From the NCBI RefSeq assembly GCF_017115085.1, contig NZ_JABXKJ010000237.1, positions 1 through 64,000 on the forward strand: DNA of 64,000 nt, read 5' to 3'. Below the pieces are notes generated by a model, which was not told where the DNA came from, did not search any database, and worked only from the letters and a program-made list of their open reading frames with translations. Position numbers and translations under genes: made by a program. Below, in pieces: positions 36,422-45,294 of this stretch (position 1 is the first letter of the stretch; each line of letters opens with the position of its first letter). The DNA comes from Nostoc sp. NMS7. Lineage in GTDB: Bacteria; Cyanobacteriota; Cyanobacteriia; Cyanobacteriales; Nostocaceae.

Positions 36422-36766
36422 GTGTTTCTGAGACTAGCACATCAACATCGACAATTCGTCCAAGATTTGGTAATGAATCTGAAAGCCTTGGCGATTGTAC
36501 TAGAGCGGCGCGGGTATCTTGCGTCCTGCTACACCTGTGGCGACCAAATGAATAGTGCATCGTTTATGGTTAGTTTGGGTGATGGCCACCTGATTCGGTT
36601 TTTAGTGTCCGATTACGGGATTACTTGGACGGAAATGCGGGATGACCGGGAATTAATGAAGCTAGAAGGTGCGGAGGCAATCAGCCAACTAGACGAACTG
36701 GCTAGTCTTGTCAAGCAATCTATGCAAACTGATACAGGCTCTAAAACTGTTGCCAAGAAGTATTAA
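36422..36766 (+). CDS. DUF1815-like conserved cyanobacterial protein
   Basis: A 114-residue soluble protein (FLRLAHQHRQFVQDLVMNLKALAIVLERRGYLASCYTCGDQMNSASFMVSLGDGHLIRF...) that I recognise as the short, cyanobacteria-restricted DUF1815 type; function unknown. The start is the GTG at 36422, with a strong Shine-Dalgarno GGAGGAG five bases upstream. A CxxC pair (CYTCGD) is present but not conserved enough here to argue metal binding. The gene stands alone between two repeat-rich regions. Confidence 0.78.
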   Translation: MFLRLAHQHRQFVQDLVMNLKALAIVLERRGYLASCYTCGDQMNSASFMVSLGDGHLIRFLVSDYGITWTEMRDDRELMKLEGAEAISQLDELASLVKQSMQTDTGSKTVAKKY

Positions 36767-36984
36767 GCTTCCAAAGGTTGATCGCAATTTAGAAATTGAT
36801 TATCGGTAACTGGTAATGGTGGCTTAGTTAGCGATCGCTCTTACCTATTCTCCATTACCATTAAGTGATTGGCTCGTCTAGCCCATCGCGTATTTTTTGT
36901 ATCTGCCAAAACCTCAGGAGCCGGATTTTGAGCCTTTAGCTTTTGGTGTTAAAACACACCAAAGTCAGAGATTGGCAGTTTTGG
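36767..36984. other. Intergenic region, no gene recognised
   Basis: AT-rich with one small hairpin TTTGGTGT..ACACCAAA near 36943-36965. It continues into the CHAT-domain relic on the minus strand. Confidence 0.4.
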
Positions 36985-37221
36985 TTAATTATCTCTAGAA
37001 TTTTTGCAGCAGCGATCGCCATTCCCGAATAAAATAAACGAATCTTCTGGTTTACCCACCACAAAGGCTGCATGAGTCGCTAAATGGACAATTGTATAAT
37101 CATCCATTTAAGGTACAGTGACTCTGGGGCTAAAGGCATCGTCTAAAAGCTTCGTAGTTTCCGCAACCGCATCTGCGAAACTTTCCACTTCCCGCCTAGC
37201 AAAAGGCAAACCAGGGATAGA
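36985..37221 (-). pseudogene. CHAT-domain protein fragment
   Basis: Reading the minus strand from 37221 gives SIPGLPFARREVESFADAVAETTKLLDDAFSP..TVP, a TAA (37108-37110), and then, in the same frame, MDDYTIVHLATHAAFVVGKPEDSFILFGNGD. This is the start of a CHAT (caspase-like) domain, with the catalytic His in VHLATHA. The catalytic Cys segment (typically LSACQTG) is missing, and the frame ends after 12 unrelated residues. A stop inside, and loss of both ends, mark it as a relic of a TPR-CHAT gene. A frameshift seems to lie just upstream of 37221. Confidence 0.75.
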
Positions 37222-37459
37222 ACTTGCCGATTACCAACTTTGATTTGATAATTAATTTTACTAAAAGCACCGGCTAAAACCCGCAAAGTAGATTATTTTG
37301 CGGTGTTTTTGCATTTTACCGAAAAAATGGGTCCAGAGCTAAACACTCCCTATACTCAAAAGTGTAAATATTAAATCAAGAAGTCCGGCAAGGCAATTAA
37401 TTTTTATGCTATTCAATGATTTGGAAAATGAAAATTTATAGGTGCTGAGAAAATTAAAG

Positions 37460-37960
37460 ATGTCAGAAGAAAAACCTAGCCAACCAAAACTACCATCAAC
37501 CAACGCCCTTGACAATCCATCAAGTCATGAATTTGAGAATTGGTTTGAATATCCTGTGAGAGTCCAACCCCACCATACTGACTATGCCGGTAATGTCTGG
37601 CACGGTTCTTATCTAGCTTGGATGGAAGAAGCACGGATTGAATGCTTGCGAATTATAGGGATTGAATTTGCTGATTTAGTCGCTATCGGTTGCGATTTAC
37701 CAGTTGTAGAACTGTCGGTGCGCTATCACCGTTCAATTCAATTAGGTATGGCAGTGGTTGTAAAAACGCGCATGGCTGAGGTGACTGGCGTCCGAATCAA
37801 TTGGGATTATGCCATTGTCTCAACTGATGGACAACAATTATACGTCACTGCCAAGGTGACTTTAGTAGCTTTAGATCGCGACAGAGGCAAGATTATGCGT
37901 CAGTTGCCGCCGAGTTTTAAGGATGCCTTAGCCAAGATTTCAGCATTAAATAACAATTGA
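37460..37960 (+). CDS. Hotdog-fold acyl-CoA thioesterase
   Basis: From the ATG at 37460 the protein is 166 residues; a GTG at 37442 is an alternative. The 4HBT core starts at FEYPVRVQPHHTDYAGNVWHGSYLAWMEEARIECLRIIGI, with the active-site Asp in HTDYAGNVWHG, and continues LPVVELSVRYHRSIQLG. This is the YbgC/DHNA-CoA thioesterase type. A cyanobacterial relative hydrolyses 1,4-dihydroxy-2-naphthoyl-CoA for phylloquinone; whether this copy does so cannot be told. The N-terminal ~25 residues are a Ser/Pro-rich extension. Monocistronic. Confidence 0.8.
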   Translation: MSEEKPSQPKLPSTNALDNPSSHEFENWFEYPVRVQPHHTDYAGNVWHGSYLAWMEEARIECLRIIGIEFADLVAIGCDLPVVELSVRYHRSIQLGMAVVVKTRMAEVTGVRINWDYAIVSTDGQQLYVTAKVTLVALDRDRGKIMRQLPPSFKDALAKISALNNN

Positions 37961-38026
37961 CCAAGAAAGGTTGTCATTTCATATTTTATACTTCACCTTT
38001 CATTAGCAAAAGTGAAGTATAGATTG

Positions 38027-38224
38027 TTACTTTCCAGTTGGGATCTGCGACAGATTTTGAGCAAACTGCCTTACGTAATGCCAAATATCTTGTGGAGTAA
38101 TGCCAAAACTAATATTTAATAAAACAAGGATTGCCGCAAGAGTTAATGCAGTAGTCACGGTTGCTTTCAACAATTTCCATAATATTATGAAGATTATCCA
38201 AGCTATAATCAACGTAATAATCAT
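38027..38224 (-). CDS. Small membrane protein of unknown function
   Basis: A 65-residue protein with an N-terminal hydrophobic segment (ITLIIAWIIFIILWKLL) and a second one (TTALTLAAILVLLNISFGI), then an amphipathic tail DIWHYVRQFAQNLSQIPTGK. I do not recognise a family. The composition and tidy start suggest a real gene. Its terminus converges with the thioesterase gene. Confidence 0.55.
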   Translation of the reverse strand: MIITLIIAWIIFIILWKLLKATVTTALTLAAILVLLNISFGITPQDIWHYVRQFAQNLSQIPTGK

Positions 38225-38864
38225 ATATATTAATTCCTTAATAATTGCCCTTGTCTGAGAAGGTCTTTATTTAGAAAGGGTAAATTTTTATCTGAAGTCA
38301 AAATTACTATTGCTAAAGCTATTAGACCTAATTTGGAATAGATACTAAAGCTAAGATTTTTGTCTAACTGTGCCAATGCCATATTAGCTGAAAATGATCA
38401 AATTATTCGGCTAAAAGGCAACTTATTTGGCAATTTGGCAGAATTACTGGAAAGACTTTTTTAAGTTTTTGTATCAATAATCACAATATACAAGAGTTAG
38501 ATTAGGACTCCGATTTGATTTTTGAAAACATCCTGAGACTGAAAAGGCTGTTGTATCAGGGTTTCATTTGAAATTTTGTTCAGAAATCAGACAGCAGTCC
38601 TATATTTGGTTACAAGCCAAAACATGGGTTCGACGTTTTCCTGACGGTCAATTAGTACTAATATCGGCTGATTTCGAGATTCAATAGTAGATGTATACTG
38701 GATTCTGTAAATTGTATCAATATATATGAAGAGTGCGATGTCTGATGACAAGCCTTACAGCTACGCATTTATTGGGGTTTCTGGGAGGGCGATCGCGCTC
38801 ATCAACAAGTTCCGATAGGATTGAAAAATATAGATATACAGCCTATGAGTGCGATCTCTAAGTT
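38225..38864. other. Intergenic region with possible gene relic and dispersed repeat
   Basis: Two short stretches read like decayed protein on the plus strand (..CANAILAENDQIIRLKGNLFGNLAELLERLF ending near 38464, and ..SYIWLQAKTWVRRFPDGQLVLISADFEIQ ending near 38688), but no family is recognised and the frames are broken. A dispersed 40 bp repeat (GAGTGCGATGTCTGATGACA..) occupies 38731-38770 and recurs at 39452-39491. Confidence 0.4.
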
Positions 38865-39131
38865 TCAGCCTATTTTATCCAACAGTGCTTCATTAATGAT
38901 CGTTTGGTAGCCGACCCCTCGTTTTTCTGCCTCTTCTTTCGCCCAGGCTATGATTTTAGGATGAAATCTGATAGAAATTGGTTCATACTTTTCTTCTTCA
39001 TCCTTAGCCGGTCGTCCACGCTTCCTCGGTATAATTCCAAACTGATGGGCGATCACATCTCTGAATTTTTGGTTTTCTTCTGGTGTAACTCGTCTTGCTC
39101 TATCAAAAGGAAACTCAGATTCCTGACTCAT
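38865..39131 (-). CDS. brnA: BrnA-type ribbon-helix-helix antitoxin
   Basis: From the ATG at 39131 the protein is 88 residues; the longer frame to 39167 adds residues that overlap the toxin further. It has RGRPAKDEEEKYEPISIRFHPKIIAWAKEEAEKRGVGYQTIINEALLDKI, which is a BrnA/CopG-like ribbon-helix-helix with the typical IRF strand. It directly follows brnT with a 17-base overlap. The antitoxin should bind both the toxin and its own promoter, from family knowledge. Confidence 0.88.
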   Translation of the reverse strand: MSQESEFPFDRARRVTPEENQKFRDVIAHQFGIIPRKRGRPAKDEEEKYEPISIRFHPKIIAWAKEEAEKRGVGYQTIINEALLDKIG

Positions 39132-39390
39132 ATTGTTGACACTCCCTTGAGGTAGCTTTTCTTGCACTAATTATCCTAAGTCGCTCACCTCGCATGGTAA
39201 AAACAACCACAACAATTGAGCCATCTTCCGCTTCACCAATTGCCCATTCCCTTTCTTCTCCCTGAGAATGACTAGAATCCTCTGTAAACAGAAGATAGGG
39301 GTCGGCAAAAAGTGTTACAGCTTCCTCGAATTCAATGCCATGTTTCAAAAAATTTGACTCGGCTTTATTCTCGTCCCACTCAAAGCGCAT
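39115..39390 (-). CDS. brnT: BrnT-family ribonuclease toxin
   Basis: A 91-residue RelE-fold toxin beginning MRFEWDENKAESNFLKHGIEFEEAVTLFADP, the BrnT signature, followed by REWAIGEAEDGSIVVVVFTMRGERLRIISARKATSRE. BrnT cleaves mRNA and is neutralised by BrnA. Toxin first, antitoxin second, as usual. The pair is bracketed by direct copies of a 40 bp dispersed repeat (38731-38770 and 39452-39491). Confidence 0.93.
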   Translation of the reverse strand: MRFEWDENKAESNFLKHGIEFEEAVTLFADPYLLFTEDSSHSQGEEREWAIGEAEDGSIVVVVFTMRGERLRIISARKATSRECQQYESGI

Positions 39391-39451
39391 TTATAGTATA
39401 TACTAAAAATATTTGCCTTTGGTATCCTAGACCAACTTGGGCTTTGGGATG

Positions 39452-39491
39452 GAGTGCGATGTCTGACGACAAGCCTTACGGCTAGGCATTT
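39452..39491. repeat. 40 bp dispersed repeat, second copy
   Basis: GAGTGCGATGTCTGACGACA.. matches 37 of 40 bases of 38731-38770 in the same orientation. The two copies flank the BrnTA pair. A partial likeness (GCGATATCTAACGACAAGCC) also lies inside the VOC gene at about 47093-47112. Confidence 0.85.
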
Positions 39492-39607
39492 TTGATATTG
39501 GGGAAGTGTGATATTTGACCGTTAGCCTTCAGCCTAATGCTGAAGGCTAAATAAGAATTGGTCAAGAGCCAGAAAATCTGCCTTTTGGATATCTGAATTA
39601 AAGGTTT

Positions 39608-40804
39608 TTATCGCAGAGAAATTATCTGCGAGTGAGTCTCTAACTTTTCAGTCGCTATTAAAACTTCTTGTCTTGCCCATTTATCTGCTGCCAAAATGTC
39701 ATCTAAAGAGGGATTTGTACGGTGATCATTTTGATGGCGATCGCACACCCATTCGATACACCGGGGAATATCTAAAAAGCGAATTTTTTCATCTAAAAAT
39801 AAAGCCACAGCTTGCTCATTGGCAGCATTCAGCACAGCTGGCATGGAACCACCAGCTTTCCCCACAGCATAAGCCAACCGCATACAAGGATACTTCTGGT
39901 GATCTGGTTCTCGGAAGGTTAAATTTCCAGCTTTGACTAAATCTAGTCGTTCCCAGTTAGTGTAAATGCGATCGGGCCAAGATAGAGCATACAGTAAGGG
40001 TAAGCGCATATCTGGCCAACCGAGTTGGGCTAAAACTGAAGTATCTTGCAATTCAATCAGCGAGTGAATAATGCTCTGGGGATGAATGACAATTTCGATA
40101 TCGTCATAATCCAACCCAAACAGAAAATGAGCCTCTATTACTTCCAGTCCTTTATTCATCAAAGTAGCAGAATCTACAGTGATTTTCCGCCCCATCGACC
40201 AATTAGGATGCTTGAGGGCATCAGCAACGGTTACATCCGCTAACTTTTCTACATCCCAGTCTCGGAAAGCCCCACCGGATGCAGTGAGCAAAATTTTCCG
40301 TAAGCCTCCCTTTGGCACACCTTGGAGGCACTGAAAGATTGCAGAATGTTCGGAATCGGCTGGGAGTAACTTTACACCGTGTTTTTCCACTAGGGGTAGA
40401 ACCACAGGGGCGCCAGCAATCAGGGTTTCTTTATTCGCTAAGGCAATATCTTTACCGGCTTCAATAGCTGCGATCGTGGGTAGCAAGCCCGCACAACCAA
40501 CGATGCCCGTGACAACGGTTTGGGCATCGCCGTAACGAGCTACTTCTATCACTCCGGCGTCACCTGCGAGTAGAATCGGTTGAGGATCGAGGTCTTTGAT
40601 TGCTTCTTTGAGCGCTGATAATTTATCTTCTGAACAAATTGCTGCTATTTGCGGTCGAAACTGCCGAATTTGAGCAGCGAACATTTCGACATTGCGCCCA
40701 GCTGCCAATCCCACAATCCGAAACTGATCTGGGTACTGAGTGACAATATCTAAAGTCTGAGTACCAATAGAACCAGTAGAACCAACGAGAGTAATCGCTT
40801 TCAC
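39608..40804 (-). CDS. dxr: 1-deoxy-D-xylulose-5-phosphate reductoisomerase
   Basis: The second enzyme of the MEP isoprenoid pathway, converting DXP to MEP with NADPH, needed for carotenoids, phytol and quinones. The 398-residue protein has the NADPH motif [14 protein letters not shown] at the start, the metal and substrate site [15 protein letters not shown], the flexible lid [31 protein letters not shown], and the [13 protein letters not shown] segment with the second metal ligand. All look intact and the length is standard. A perfect 20 bp hairpin lies about 80 bp upstream of its start. Confidence 0.97.
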   Translation of the reverse strand: MKAITLVGSTGSIGTQTLDIVTQYPDQFRIVGLAAGRNVEMFAAQIRQFRPQIAAICSEDKLSALKEAIKDLDPQPILLAGDAGVIEVARYGDAQTVVTGIVGCAGLLPTIAAIEAGKDIALANKETLIAGAPVVLPLVEKHGVKLLPADSEHSAIFQCLQGVPKGGLRKILLTASGGAFRDWDVEKLADVTVADALKHPNWSMGRKITVDSATLMNKGLEVIEAHFLFGLDYDDIEIVIHPQSIIHSLIELQDTSVLAQLGWPDMRLPLLYALSWPDRIYTNWERLDLVKAGNLTFREPDHQKYPCMRLAYAVGKAGGSMPAVLNAANEQAVALFLDEKIRFLDIPRCIEWVCDRHQNDHRTNPSLDDILAADKWARQEVLIATEKLETHSQIISLR

Positions 40805-40880
40805 AATTGCTTAAGGATTTACAGACAACTCCCACTATAAATTGCTTGGGACTGTTTAATCACAGCAATTACTATAATCG

Positions 40881-40933
40881 ATACATTGACGTGGAGGGGG
40901 AAAAAGAAATTGTCCCCCTCCACGTCAATGTAT
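40881..40933. promoter_or_regulatory. Perfect 20 bp inverted repeat upstream of dxr
   Basis: ATACATTGACGTGGAGGGGG (40881-40900) and CCCCCTCCACGTCAATGTAT (40914-40933) are exact complements with a 13-base A-rich loop. It is far more stable than the usual terminators of this window, lacks a T-tract, and lies between dxr (minus) and the PIG-V-like gene (plus), so it is upstream of both. Confidence 0.8.
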
Positions 40934-41211
40934 CTTCTTGTCCTCGTCTCTGCACCAGCCCCAATCCGTTAATTTCAACTCGATAGACTCCTAGCCATAA
41001 AGTACTAAAGTTGCTTAATCTTCGTATAACTAGACAAAATTTGTATTTATAAATACTACAGTTTTAAAAGATAAATTCCGAAAGAATTGGCAAAAGTAAC
41101 TAAATAGGAAATAATTTCAAGTAGTTGCCGATTTGTCCAGTTTGTTAATTATTTTGGTGGAGGATTTAATATGCCAAATATTACTCATAAATTGCTGTGT
41201 TGCAGCCATAG
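40934..41211. other. Intergenic region upstream of the mannosyltransferase gene
   Basis: AT-rich, no gene or repeat recognised. A GGAGG at about 41159-41163 with an ATG at 41171 gives only a short frame. Probably the promoter region of the plus-strand gene. Confidence 0.4.
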
Positions 41212-42549
41212 GTGAAAGGATGCATAAAGGAGTTTTTTGAAGCACTTAACCTTATGGTCAAAGTTCAGATAGTTATAAAAAAAGTTTTATGGAAAAATGA
41301 TTTCCTGTTTCCAGCAGCAATATGGCTTGCCAGCCGAACATTGATCTGGACTGCCATGTTGGTGGTTGCGCCAAAGCTACCGTTACCAGCAGAAGATTTT
41401 TTGCCCCCTTTTGGTTGGGGCGTTTTTGATGCCTGGGATAGTATACATTATCGAGCGATCGCAACTTCTGGCTATGAATTTGTGAATGACGGCAAGCAAC
41501 ATAATCTCGCCTTCTTTCCCCTGTTTCCTTCAAGCATCTGGGTTTTGATGAAGTTGGGCTTACCGTTTGAATTAGCAGGTACGTTGGTCAACAACCTGGC
41601 ATTTTTCGCAGCGCTTTACTGTTTGTACTTTTGGATCAAAGAGCATTATGGCATCAATGCAGCGTATTGGGTCATTGCTGTGGTTTCCTGTTATCCATCT
41701 TCGATGTTTACAGGGGTGGTTTACACAGAGGGGCTGTATTTGTTTTTAAGTACGGCGGCTTTGCGGGCGTTTGATCAAAAACAGTATGGCTGGACTGCCC
41801 TTTGGGGCGCGATGGCGACAGCAACACGTCCTACAGGTATGGCATTAATTCCAGCATTTGCGATCGCAGCCTGGAAAGAACGCCGACCACCCATAGCCTA
41901 TATAGCTGGTTTGACTACCGCTATTGGCATACTTCTATTCAGTTTGTATTGTGCGATTTATTTTGGCAACCCTTTCGCTTTTATCGAAGCACAACGGGGA
42001 TGGCGACCAACTCTAGGGTTTGATTGGCAGGGTTGGTTAAATATGCTGATGCAAATTGCAGTTGGTAGAAAAAATTGGCAACATGGTTGGGTTCAAAACT
42101 CCTCTGGCGGGATTCAAGACCCCTGGTATCTCTTGCTGCTTGGTGCGATTCTTGCCAGTGGCTATCTTTTATGGCGTTTTCGTTCTAGGAAATTATTCTA
42201 TGGCTTTTATGCTTTCCTGTTATTTTTGTTGATTCTGTCCAGCGAACAGTGGATCAATAACTTGCTCAACTTGTTCATGGTCTTAGGTGGTGGCTATGTA
42301 TTGTGGCGCTTACACACGCAGTTGACCCCAGTTATAGTTATTTATGGCTTTTGTGGTATTGGTTTGCTGCTAGCCTCTGGGGGTACCATCTCCTTAAGCC
42401 GTCTGGCCTACGGTATTGTCCCTTTGAATATAGCCATTGGTTTACTGCTATCTCGCCATCCTCGCCAGGGATATTTAATATTGGGCGCTTTTGTGATATT
42501 ACTAGCCAAAATAGCTGTAGGATTTGCCCAAGAGCGCTGGGTTGGTTAG
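41212..42549 (+). CDS. PIG-V-like membrane mannosyltransferase
   Basis: A 445-residue integral membrane protein with about ten hydrophobic segments. The first loop after TM1 contains FGWGVFDAWDSIHYRAIATSGYEF, with the D-x-x-H-Y pattern of GT-C glycosyltransferases of the PIG-V/bacterial mannosyltransferase type. HNLAFFPLFPSSIWVL and SMFTGVVYTEGLYLFLSTAALRAF..TRPTGMALIP are further marks of that group. It probably adds a sugar from a lipid carrier to an envelope acceptor. The start is unsure: the first ATG is at 41212, and one at 41245 is equally plausible. A strong terminator follows. Confidence 0.8.
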   Translation: MKGCIKEFFEALNLMVKVQIVIKKVLWKNDFLFPAAIWLASRTLIWTAMLVVAPKLPLPAEDFLPPFGWGVFDAWDSIHYRAIATSGYEFVNDGKQHNLAFFPLFPSSIWVLMKLGLPFELAGTLVNNLAFFAALYCLYFWIKEHYGINAAYWVIAVVSCYPSSMFTGVVYTEGLYLFLSTAALRAFDQKQYGWTALWGAMATATRPTGMALIPAFAIAAWKERRPPIAYIAGLTTAIGILLFSLYCAIYFGNPFAFIEAQRGWRPTLGFDWQGWLNMLMQIAVGRKNWQHGWVQNSSGGIQDPWYLLLLGAILASGYLLWRFRSRKLFYGFYAFLLFLLILSSEQWINNLLNLFMVLGGGYVLWRLHTQLTPVIVIYGFCGIGLLLASGGTISLSRLAYGIVPLNIAIGLLLSRHPRQGYLILGAFVILLAKIAVGFAQERWVG

Positions 42550-42590
42550 GTGAGTTCGATATTTACAGTTTATCGAATAGTCTAAAGAAA

Positions 42591-42673
42591 CCTCACCCTG
42601 GTTTTGCTACGCAAAACCAGTCCCTCTCCGAACTCACGGAGAGGGATGTCCGTCAGCACAGGGTGAGGTTTTT
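42591..42673 (+). terminator. Branched palindromic repeat/terminator
   Basis: Outer stem CCTCACCCT (42591-42599) with AGGGTGAGG (42660-42668), enclosing two hairpins: GGTTTTG/CAAAACC and TCCCTCTCCG/CGGAGAGGGA, then a TTTTT tail. The fold is a three-way junction. It belongs to the same CCTCACCC family as 6157-6194 and ~35370-35410, and ends the mannosyltransferase gene. Confidence 0.8.
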
Positions 42674-42693
42674 CTTTTGGGTAATTCGATAAC

Positions 42694-43203
42694 TTGTGTA
42701 TACACCGTAACCGAGTTGGAGAGGGAAGATTTTACGTCGTAAAAGCTCTTTTTATTCAGCTAATTAGGCGATACAGGAATTATGTTGAGATACCAATTCT
42801 CAAATTTTTAGCGCCCAATTTGGACATCTTCATGATTGCTAAGTTACTTCACTTCACTGGGTTCAAACTTAGCCACTTACCTTTCTTAACGGCGACAATT
42901 ATCGGTGGCCGTAATCCGATTTCTTTGTGGAATGTTTTATTTGTGGGAAACCTTTGTGCCTTAATACTTTTGATCGTAATCTATGGACGACAGTGGAACA
43001 GAGCTACTTTGAAACAACTATCAACAAAGGATTGGGTTAGTCTAAGAGCAGTAGCTATCTTATCAGGAGCGATCGCCTCTGGTTTAATTTTCCAAGCACT
43101 GGCACTAACTAATGTGAATAATGTCATTTTTTCAATGGGATTAGGCGACCATCCCAGATTATCATTATTTTTTAAGCGTGAACTATTGATTTTTCTGGAG
43201 TAA
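42694..43203 (+). pseudogene. Truncated DMT (EamA) transporter
   Basis: From about residue 65 the frame reads like the first half of an EamA/DMT drug-metabolite exporter (TATIIGGRNPISLWNVLFVGNLCALILLIVIYG and LRAVAILSGAIASGLIFQALALTNVNNVI). It then loses register before the GRLEPPL-like motif expected there; the tail KRELLIFLE may be a frameshifted remnant of the next helix. Only ~3-4 of 10 helices remain. The N-terminal ~50 residues are not part of the family. It lies directly upstream of another, double-length EamA gene. Confidence 0.65.
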
Positions 43204-43247
43204 TTTATTCTTTGTAAGTCCTTTATTGGTGATAATTAAATTTCCTA

Positions 43248-45179
43248 ATGAATGTATCCAATCAAACGAAGATAGCCCTTGCTTCATTATTTCTAGGTGT
43301 AGGTGTCATATCTTTTGGTTCTATTTTCGTGAGATTGAGCGAAACTGAACTCAGCCCCAATGCCACTGTATTTAATCGCCTTTGGCTTAGTAGTATGGTC
43401 TTCTTGCTCTGGCATGGATACAAGGCGATATGTCAAGGACTTTCATTAGAGAAACCTGTAGAACGGCAGCTTTACACCAGTCAGGATCTCTGGCTATTGC
43501 TTGGTGGCGGTATTTTTTGGGCTGCCACTTTAGTCTTTTTGGCTTGGTCACTGACTCAAACTAGCGTCGCTATTTCTAGTGTCTTACATAATCTTGCCCC
43601 GATATCTACTAGCTTAGGAGTATGGCTATTATTTCGTCAGGGTTTTGAGAAGCAATTCCTGATTGGGATGACGATCGCACTTAGGGGAGCGATCACTATT
43701 GAATTTGAGGAACTGCAAATCGCCACAGAGGAAGTTCAAGGCGGTTTGACTGCGATCTTTTCGGCGATTTTCTTGAGTGCATACCTGCTGATCGTAGAAA
43801 AATTACGAACCAAATTTTCTCCGGCGACAATCCAGTTGTGGATCTGTGCGATCGCGGCTTTAGTCATCTTCCCCATACTTTTGTTCACTCAAGATCAGCT
43901 TTTTCCCTCTACAGTCAATGGGTGGCTTTGGGTGATTTCCCTAGCCCTGATCTGCCAAGTTTTAGGTCATGGGCTTTTGACGTATAGCCTAGCCATATTT
44001 TCCTCGGTGGTTGTCTCCTTGGTGCATCTGTTAGAGCCAGTATTTAGCGGCATTTTCGCTCTGGTAATTTTTTCGGAAAAATTAACTTACTCAAATTGGG
44101 GAGGTTTCGCTGTAGTTTTAATCGGTTTATACTTAGCCGTATCTAGCCAAGCTGCTGTTAATTACCCGTTCCAAGAATCAGTCAAAAATATAGTTAACAC
44201 TTTCGTTAAAAGTATGACGCTCAAACTGTCAATACTAAAGCAACAATTCTCCAAAACACCAGCTTTACTAGGAACTATCTCATTATTTTTTGCCCTAATT
44301 CCCCTATCTTTGGCACCATCTTTGGCAAAATTGTCCGAACAAGAAATTGGTGCAAATGCCATCGGATTTCATCGCAGTTGGATCGCCGCAGTCGTCTTTG
44401 GGCTGTGGAATGGACTTGAGGTTTTGCGCCGCCAACAATCTGATCATCAACCTCTAGAACAGAAGCCTTTTACAAAAAAGGACTTGTGGCTGTTGTTGGC
44501 AATGGGAACTGCTTCAACGATTTCCCTTTTGTTGTGGGCTTGGTCGCTGAGTCAAACTAGCGTTGCTAACGTGGCTTTGTTGTCTAATTTGAATCCCTTA
44601 TTCGTTGCTGCGGCTGGGTATCTGTTATTTGGTCGGCGCTTCGATAATAGATTTATTATTGGTATGGTTATGGCGCTTTCAGGAGCGATCGCCTTTGAAG
44701 TTCATAAGATGCAATTTGCAAATGACCAAATACTTGGTGATGCCCTAGCATTTCTCAGTGGGATTTTTATCGCCACGTATTTGCTGCTAATAGAACGACT
44801 CCAAACCCGATTTAGTACCGCAACCATAATGCTCTGGCGCTGTGGAGTGACTACAATATTTCTGTTGCCTGTCCTCCCATTCATTGAAGAGAGATTGTTT
44901 CCCTATTCTTCGATGGGGTGGTTTTTGATCATTTTTCAAGCTCTCTTTTGCCAAGTGTTAGGTCAGGGACTTGTAACTTATAGCCTCAGCAGACTCTCAT
45001 CAGCCCTTGTCGCCGTTACTCTTCTCCTAAATCCAGTTGTGTCCTCTATTTTTGCTTGGTTCATTTTTTCAGAAGAAGTAGGTTTGTTTGACTGGCTGAC
45101 TTTTGCCGTAGTTTTAGTGGGTATCTATCTAGCCCAATCTAGTCAATTCACTGTTGAAATAACTAACGAAGGATCATAG
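43248..45179 (+). CDS. Tandem fusion of two DMT (EamA) transporters
   Basis: DMT exporters are ~300 residues with ten membrane helices made of two EamA repeats. This 643-residue protein contains two full-length transporters in one frame. Half 1 (~1-310) starts KIALASLFLGVGVISFGSIFVRLSETELSPNATVFNRLW; half 2 (~338-640) starts LLGTISLFFALIPLSLAPSLAKLSEQEIGANAIGFHRSW. Each half has the pair LLLWAWSLSQTSVA-like and LYLAxSSQ-like endings, so they are duplicates that have diverged. About 20 helices are predicted with a short basic linker (~312-337). The frame has no internal stop. It could act as an internal pseudodimer; DMT proteins are often dimers. Substrate unknown. Confidence 0.85.
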   Translation: MNVSNQTKIALASLFLGVGVISFGSIFVRLSETELSPNATVFNRLWLSSMVFLLWHGYKAICQGLSLEKPVERQLYTSQDLWLLLGGGIFWAATLVFLAWSLTQTSVAISSVLHNLAPISTSLGVWLLFRQGFEKQFLIGMTIALRGAITIEFEELQIATEEVQGGLTAIFSAIFLSAYLLIVEKLRTKFSPATIQLWICAIAALVIFPILLFTQDQLFPSTVNGWLWVISLALICQVLGHGLLTYSLAIFSSVVVSLVHLLEPVFSGIFALVIFSEKLTYSNWGGFAVVLIGLYLAVSSQAAVNYPFQESVKNIVNTFVKSMTLKLSILKQQFSKTPALLGTISLFFALIPLSLAPSLAKLSEQEIGANAIGFHRSWIAAVVFGLWNGLEVLRRQQSDHQPLEQKPFTKKDLWLLLAMGTASTISLLLWAWSLSQTSVANVALLSNLNPLFVAAAGYLLFGRRFDNRFIIGMVMALSGAIAFEVHKMQFANDQILGDALAFLSGIFIATYLLLIERLQTRFSTATIMLWRCGVTTIFLLPVLPFIEERLFPYSSMGWFLIIFQALFCQVLGQGLVTYSLSRLSSALVAVTLLLNPVVSSIFAWFIFSEEVGLFDWLTFAVVLVGIYLAQSSQFTVEITNEGS

Positions 45180-45294
45180 TACCATGACCGTTTTTGAATT
45201 CAAAATTCATGCTGAATTCTGACGGCTGACGCCTTTATTCTGTTTTGATAAATTAATTACAGCAGTTTTCATCTATTTGAACCACATCTTTAAC

